Part shown: positions 13,136 through 15,797 of the stretch, in pieces | How positions within the stretch are numbered: the stretch's first letter is position 1 | How the letters are laid out: every line of letters starts with the position of its first letter | Assembly (NCBI GenBank): GCA_964444825.1 | Contig: CAYUIS010000130.1 | Location: 1-15,797, forward strand | DNA: 15,797 bases | Source of the DNA: CAYUIS01 sp964444825 | GTDB taxonomy: Bacteria; Chloroflexota; Anaerolineae; B4-G1 | Direction: 5' to 3' | The notes under the pieces: model-generated | What the model was told of the DNA's origin: nothing | Database searches by the model: none | What the model saw: only the letters and a program-made list of their open reading frames with translations | Made by a program: the position numbers and the translations under genes

Positions 13136-13176
13136 TTGGGTAACGGCAACCCCCGCCGCAGCCCAACCCACGATCT
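13136..13176. repeat. REP-like repeat, direct copy of the unit at 12574-12614
   Basis: Matches 12574-12614 at 35 of 41 positions in the same orientation. It begins TTGGGTAAC, keeps the CCCCGCC core and ends ACGATCT. Its palindrome is less perfect than the other copy. The last two bases lie in the TAG of the PfkB fusion gene (13175-13177), so the repeat sits immediately behind that gene. Confidence 0.7.
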
Positions 13177-14962
13177 AGTAAAAGCTTGTCCGCAAGACAG
13201 GTTGAAACAACGCCTTGCGATGGGCGCACACTGAATCAATCTGACACAACCCACATTCCGGTTCAGACATTTCGGGACAGCGTTTGCGCGCGCTAAAAAA
13301 GAACCAGTCCACGGTGCCTGTGTCCTTACCTGACAGCGCAACGACCTGTTCGGTGGCGCGATATGCCGCATACCGGACTGCCCATTCCTCAGCGGGCGAG
13401 ACGACCTGCCTGTCGCGCAGTCTGTTTTCCAATTCCTTATCGGTCACGTCGATCAGCCCAATCCGCAAACAGGAACGCAACGCATGATAGTCGATCACAG
13501 GCGCTATCATTTCATCGTTCCGCAGCGGCAAGAACATCTCGGGGCGTTGGTTGAGGATCATGGCGAGCAAGCTGCTCTTCTTGCGCAAGGGATCTTCTTT
13601 GTAGCCGCCGACTTGATCGAGCAAGACCAGAAATGTCTGCAAGGGCTGAGCTGATGCCAGGGCCTTTTGCAGCACAGCCTGCGGCGTGAGCCGTAGCGCC
13701 AGCATATCCCGACCATAGTGGTGCGCCATTTCCAGGTGCAAATCCAGGGCAGGCATTGGATCGTCACCATCGTCTGCTCGAAAGACCGCCAGCAACTCCT
13801 CTCGACTCAGATCCGCCTGCCGCTCTGGAGAGCAAAAGTCCGCATCTCGCTCAACCCGGCGTCTGAACGCCTCCCACAAATAGTCGGAGCCCTTTCGCTC
13901 GACGCCGCCGATCTTGGCGATCAACGGCTGGTCATATCGATCCTGTTTCTCGGTCCAGAAACTAAACTGCTGCAAAGTAGCCGCAAAGAAATAGTCCAGC
14001 GCCTTGGGATGTCCGGCAGGAGGCAGCTCGGGGCCTACGAATGGAAACGGAGACGCTTCGGAGAGCGTCGAGACCTTCCCGGCAACTTTTCGCACCTGGT
14101 CCTCATTGACTCGGACGCGCGCATCCAGAGCTGCCTCTGGAGGTGGATCCTCAGACAGCAGCGCGGTCGGGCCAACCTGTCCGATCATCTCCGCCGCCAA
14201 TGGAATGGCGTGGCGCGCTGCCATAATGGGATGTTCCTTTTGAAGCAGATAGGCCAGCGTTGCGCCGCAAAAAGTATCACCCGCGCCCGTTGGATCCAGC
14301 ACGGTGGCAGAGACCGCCGGAATACAGGTAGCCGTGTCGCCCTGAATGACACAAGCCCCCTCTGCACCCAGGGTGACATAGAGAACTTGGCCTGGTTCGG
14401 TGTGAGCAGCCTCGAGGGCACCAAAGACAGCCTTGGCTTCCCGATCGTTCATAAAAAAGCAGTCGCACTGTTCCAAAACAGCGCGTACAGTCTGCGGTTG
14501 CTTGCCCGCAATAAACAAACCCGTTCCAGCGGAAATCCGTTTCGCGCCCCGCTGCCGGCAGGCCTGAATAAAAGGCAACTGGTTTAGCGCGTCGCTTAAA
14601 GGCGTCACGTGAACGAGATCATACTCTGACAGATCCGCTGGAAGCATCGTGGGTGAGAGCATTTCTTCAGCATCAAGCGACACTTTGAGGTATTCGGTCT
14701 TGCCCTGCCGATAGGAAATCTCAAACTGCCCCACTTGCGCTGGAGGGATAGCCGGACCGAGCCATTCGATCAGGTGCTCGGCCACAGGCTCCAAGAACTC
14801 GGGGCAAGGATCAGGACGAGGGCCAAACAAAGCTACCCAGGCTCCACAACGGCGTGCGGCCATCGCGGTATACACTCCTGCGCCGCCAGCACACTCAACC
14901 GTTCGATCCTCCAAATGCAGAACGTCGAGCGACGCTCCGCCGATGACGAGTAACCGATTCAT
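13175..14962 (-). CDS. PfkB kinase fused to a queuosine-salvage/HhH-GPD-like domain with Fe-S cysteines
   Basis: A 595-residue two-domain cytosolic protein. Residues 1-285 are a ribokinase/PfkB-family kinase: GGAS (8-11), the substrate-binding GGAGVYTAMAARRCG (26-40), NDREAKAVFG (172-181) and the anion hole with catalytic base DPTGAGDTF (223-231, Asp 229). Residues about 320-595 follow the order I recall for the queuosine 5'-monophosphate glycosylase family (Qng1/DUF2419): FSFW (333-336), a GSDYLWEAFRRRVE segment (358-371), SREELLAVFRADDG (386-399), RKKSSLLAMIL (460-470) and IDYHALRSCLRIG (490-502). The last also matches the catalytic-Asp helix of HhH-GPD DNA glycosylases. The C-terminus carries C562-x7-C570-x2-C573-x5-C579, an endonuclease-III-like [4Fe-4S] loop not expected in Qng1. 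ATG with AAAGGAG upstream. The kinase part is secure; the rest is motif-based. Confidence 0.8.
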   Translation of the reverse strand: MNRLLVIGGASLDVLHLEDRTVECAGGAGVYTAMAARRCGAWVALFGPRPDPCPEFLEPVAEHLIEWLGPAIPPAQVGQFEISYRQGKTEYLKVSLDAEEMLSPTMLPADLSEYDLVHVTPLSDALNQLPFIQACRQRGAKRISAGTGLFIAGKQPQTVRAVLEQCDCFFMNDREAKAVFGALEAAHTEPGQVLYVTLGAEGACVIQGDTATCIPAVSATVLDPTGAGDTFCGATLAYLLQKEHPIMAARHAIPLAAEMIGQVGPTALLSEDPPPEAALDARVRVNEDQVRKVAGKVSTLSEASPFPFVGPELPPAGHPKALDYFFAATLQQFSFWTEKQDRYDQPLIAKIGGVERKGSDYLWEAFRRRVERDADFCSPERQADLSREELLAVFRADDGDDPMPALDLHLEMAHHYGRDMLALRLTPQAVLQKALASAQPLQTFLVLLDQVGGYKEDPLRKKSSLLAMILNQRPEMFLPLRNDEMIAPVIDYHALRSCLRIGLIDVTDKELENRLRDRQVVSPAEEWAVRYAAYRATEQVVALSGKDTGTVDWFFFSARKRCPEMSEPECGLCQIDSVCAHRKALFQPVLRTSFY

Positions 14963-14987
14963 GATAGGCTCCTTTCCTTGCGTGCTA

Positions 14988-15340
14988 TCACGTGGTGTAT
15001 TCGTCCCTCAAGAGACCATACATCGCGCTGTCGTGGAACGCGCCATCGTCCTCCCAGGAGTGTTGGCGTCTCGTGCCCTCGCGTTGAAAGCCGATCCTCT
15101 CCAGGAGACGAACCAACCCAGGCCAGCCCTTCCTGTGCCGCGTATTCGGCGCGCAGCTCTTCGATGAGGGCCTGAACCTCCTCCAGGGTCTCCATCACCG
15201 GACCGTTGTACCGTTGGACCACGGGATCGCTGTTCGCTGAACCAGCAATCACTGCCCTGCCCCACAGCCCCCATCGAATCGCAACCCATCTCCCATGGAT
15301 TTGAGCTTCTCTCCGAAAGACACGTCCTACCACGCGGCAT
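14988..15340 (-). pseudogene. decayed RimJ/RimL-type GNAT acetyltransferase
   Basis: Two separated pieces of one GNAT gene. In one frame, roughly 15117-15240, lies SANSDPVVQRYNG followed by METLEEVQALIEELRAEYA, the usual N-terminal third of RimJ/RimL-type acetyltransferases. In another frame, 14988-15113, lie 41 codons running from VRLLERIGFQREGTRR to MYGLLRDEYTT and a TGA, the usual C-terminal end. The central acetyl-CoA-binding part, about 80 residues, is missing at the junction near 15113-15117, and the two ends are out of frame. Upstream, an ATG at 15340 with AAGGTGAG before it probably marks the old start, but the first 30 codons look scrambled. Longer open frames through this region are therefore accidental. 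It lies between the PhoU gene and the PfkB fusion. Confidence 0.75.
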
Positions 15341-15348
15341 TGCTCACC

Positions 15349-15797
15349 TTAGGTACGCACAGTGCTGACGCCTAGATTGTCAGCATGATCGCTGATGCGC
15401 TCCAGGTTTCGCATCGTTTCGGTAAAGATGACATCTGCCGCTGGATGACATGCCCCCGTCTCCAGACGCTCAATATGTCTCTCACGAGCCTCGATGTAGA
15501 GACGGTCGAATTCATCTTCCATGCGACACGCTCGCTGGGCCAGTACACGGTCGCCAGCCTGCAGTGCCCGCAATGCAAGAGAATAGGTATCGTATGCGTG
15601 CCGACAAAGCTGGTCAAGATCCTGTGTCGCCGCAGGGCTAAACTTTGTCTCACTATTGACCTTCTTTTGCGCGGCCTCAGCCAGATCCTCCGTCAGATCG
15701 CCCACCCTCTCAACATCCGTGAGCAGGTTCTTCAATTGAAAGCAGTGTCTCTGCTGACTTGCGCTCAGACTCTCTTGCATCAACGTATTGACAAAGT
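15349..15797 (-). CDS. PhoU domain, C-terminal part of a probable Na/Pi cotransporter (partial)
   Basis: The frame is open to the edge of the window, so the gene's 5' part lies outside; the in-frame TTG/ATG at 15783-15778 need not be the start. The visible 149 or so codons form a helical PhoU-type domain with two ExxxD metal/phosphate-sensing motifs, ERVGD and ERISD (positions 25-29 and 128-132 counted from the TTG at 15783). Heptad-like helices lie between. The pattern LKNLLTDVERVGDLTEDLAE is typical of the C-terminal domain of NptA/YjbB-type Na+/phosphate cotransporters. A standalone PhoU regulator is the alternative. The stop is TAA (complement of 15349-15351), and the decayed GNAT follows directly. 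Confidence 0.8.
   Translation of the reverse strand, partial: FVNTLMQESLSASQQRHCFQLKNLLTDVERVGDLTEDLAEAAQKKVNSETKFSPAATQDLDQLCRHAYDTYSLALRALQAGDRVLAQRACRMEDEFDRLYIEARERHIERLETGACHPAADVIFTETMRNLERISDHADNLGVSTVRT

Noticed and set aside
13112..13171. N-terminal extension of the lipoprotein
   Set aside because: It translates the palindromic repeat and would place 20 residues before the signal peptide; the strong SD supports the ATG at 13111.
13718..14587. 289-codon open frame on the plus strand
   Set aside because: Antisense to the PfkB fusion gene, no recognisable domain, and no ribosome site; an antisense accident.
14959..15333. 124-codon minus-strand frame overlapping the PfkB start
   Set aside because: Only its middle (SANSDPVV... 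to EEYA-like part) is protein-like, being part of the decayed GNAT; the rest is out of frame relative to the GNAT C-terminus, so it is not an intact gene.
1..15797. CRISPR array, tRNA, rRNA or transposase
   Set aside because: No regularly spaced repeats, no tRNA-like cloverleaf noted, and no transposase or integrase motif in any frame.

Overview
All confidently called genes in this window lie on the minus strand, so the transcription order runs from high to low coordinates. The sequence is moderately GC-rich and gene-dense, with short spacers and strong Shine-Dalgarno (SD) sites. Gene content fits an anaerobic or microaerophilic, non-proteobacterial free-living bacterium: a flavodiiron protein, a flavodoxin, a DUF6064 membrane protein, an Na/Pi-cotransporter-type PhoU domain and a PfkB fusion. 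Chloroflexota is my best guess, but only by impression. No tRNA, rRNA, CRISPR array, integrase or transposase was seen.

Layout in transcription order. (1) 15797-15349: C-terminal PhoU part of a probable Na+/phosphate cotransporter, cut by the window edge. (2) 15340-14988: decayed RimJ/RimL-type GNAT gene with a lost middle. (3) 14962-13175: a 595-residue fusion of a PfkB sugar/nucleoside kinase to a queuosine-salvage/HhH-GPD-like domain ending in an endonuclease-III-like four-cysteine cluster. This is the most interesting gene here. (4) 13111-12623: lipoprotein with a His/Asp/Glu-rich tail, bracketed by direct copies of a palindromic repeat. (5) 12467-11486: GNAT acetyltransferase and a very small MBOAT-like membrane protein. 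(6) 11346-9992: double zinc-ribbon protein, a leftover alpha/beta-hydrolase tail and a SAM methyltransferase. (7) 9922-4732: small membrane protein, nucleoside phosphorylase, a 28-codon reading frame with an excellent SD, and two half-transporters of a heterodimeric ABC exporter. (8) 4626-3448: flavodiiron protein (FprA). (9) 3366-145: two-TM protein, DUF6064 protein, flavodoxin and an alpha/alpha-toroid (prenyltransferase/squalene-cyclase-like) protein.

How the genes may work together. The two ABC half-transporters form an operon with an ATGA overlap. Their NBDs show complementary defects, typical of an exporter with one consensus and one degenerate ATP site. The kinase-glycosylase fusion suggests nucleoside phosphorylation followed by base release from the nucleoside 5'-monophosphate, which is the order required for Qng1-type queuine salvage. 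Flavodiiron protein and flavodoxin suggest O2/NO detoxification with flavin electron carriers.

A second theme is gene debris. Three boundaries carry recognisable fragments of vanished genes: a GNAT, an alpha/beta-hydrolase tail, and possibly the N-terminus of a zinc-type alcohol dehydrogenase. Four intergenic gaps carry palindromic dispersed repeats. Together these suggest recurrent deletion and repeat-associated rearrangement.
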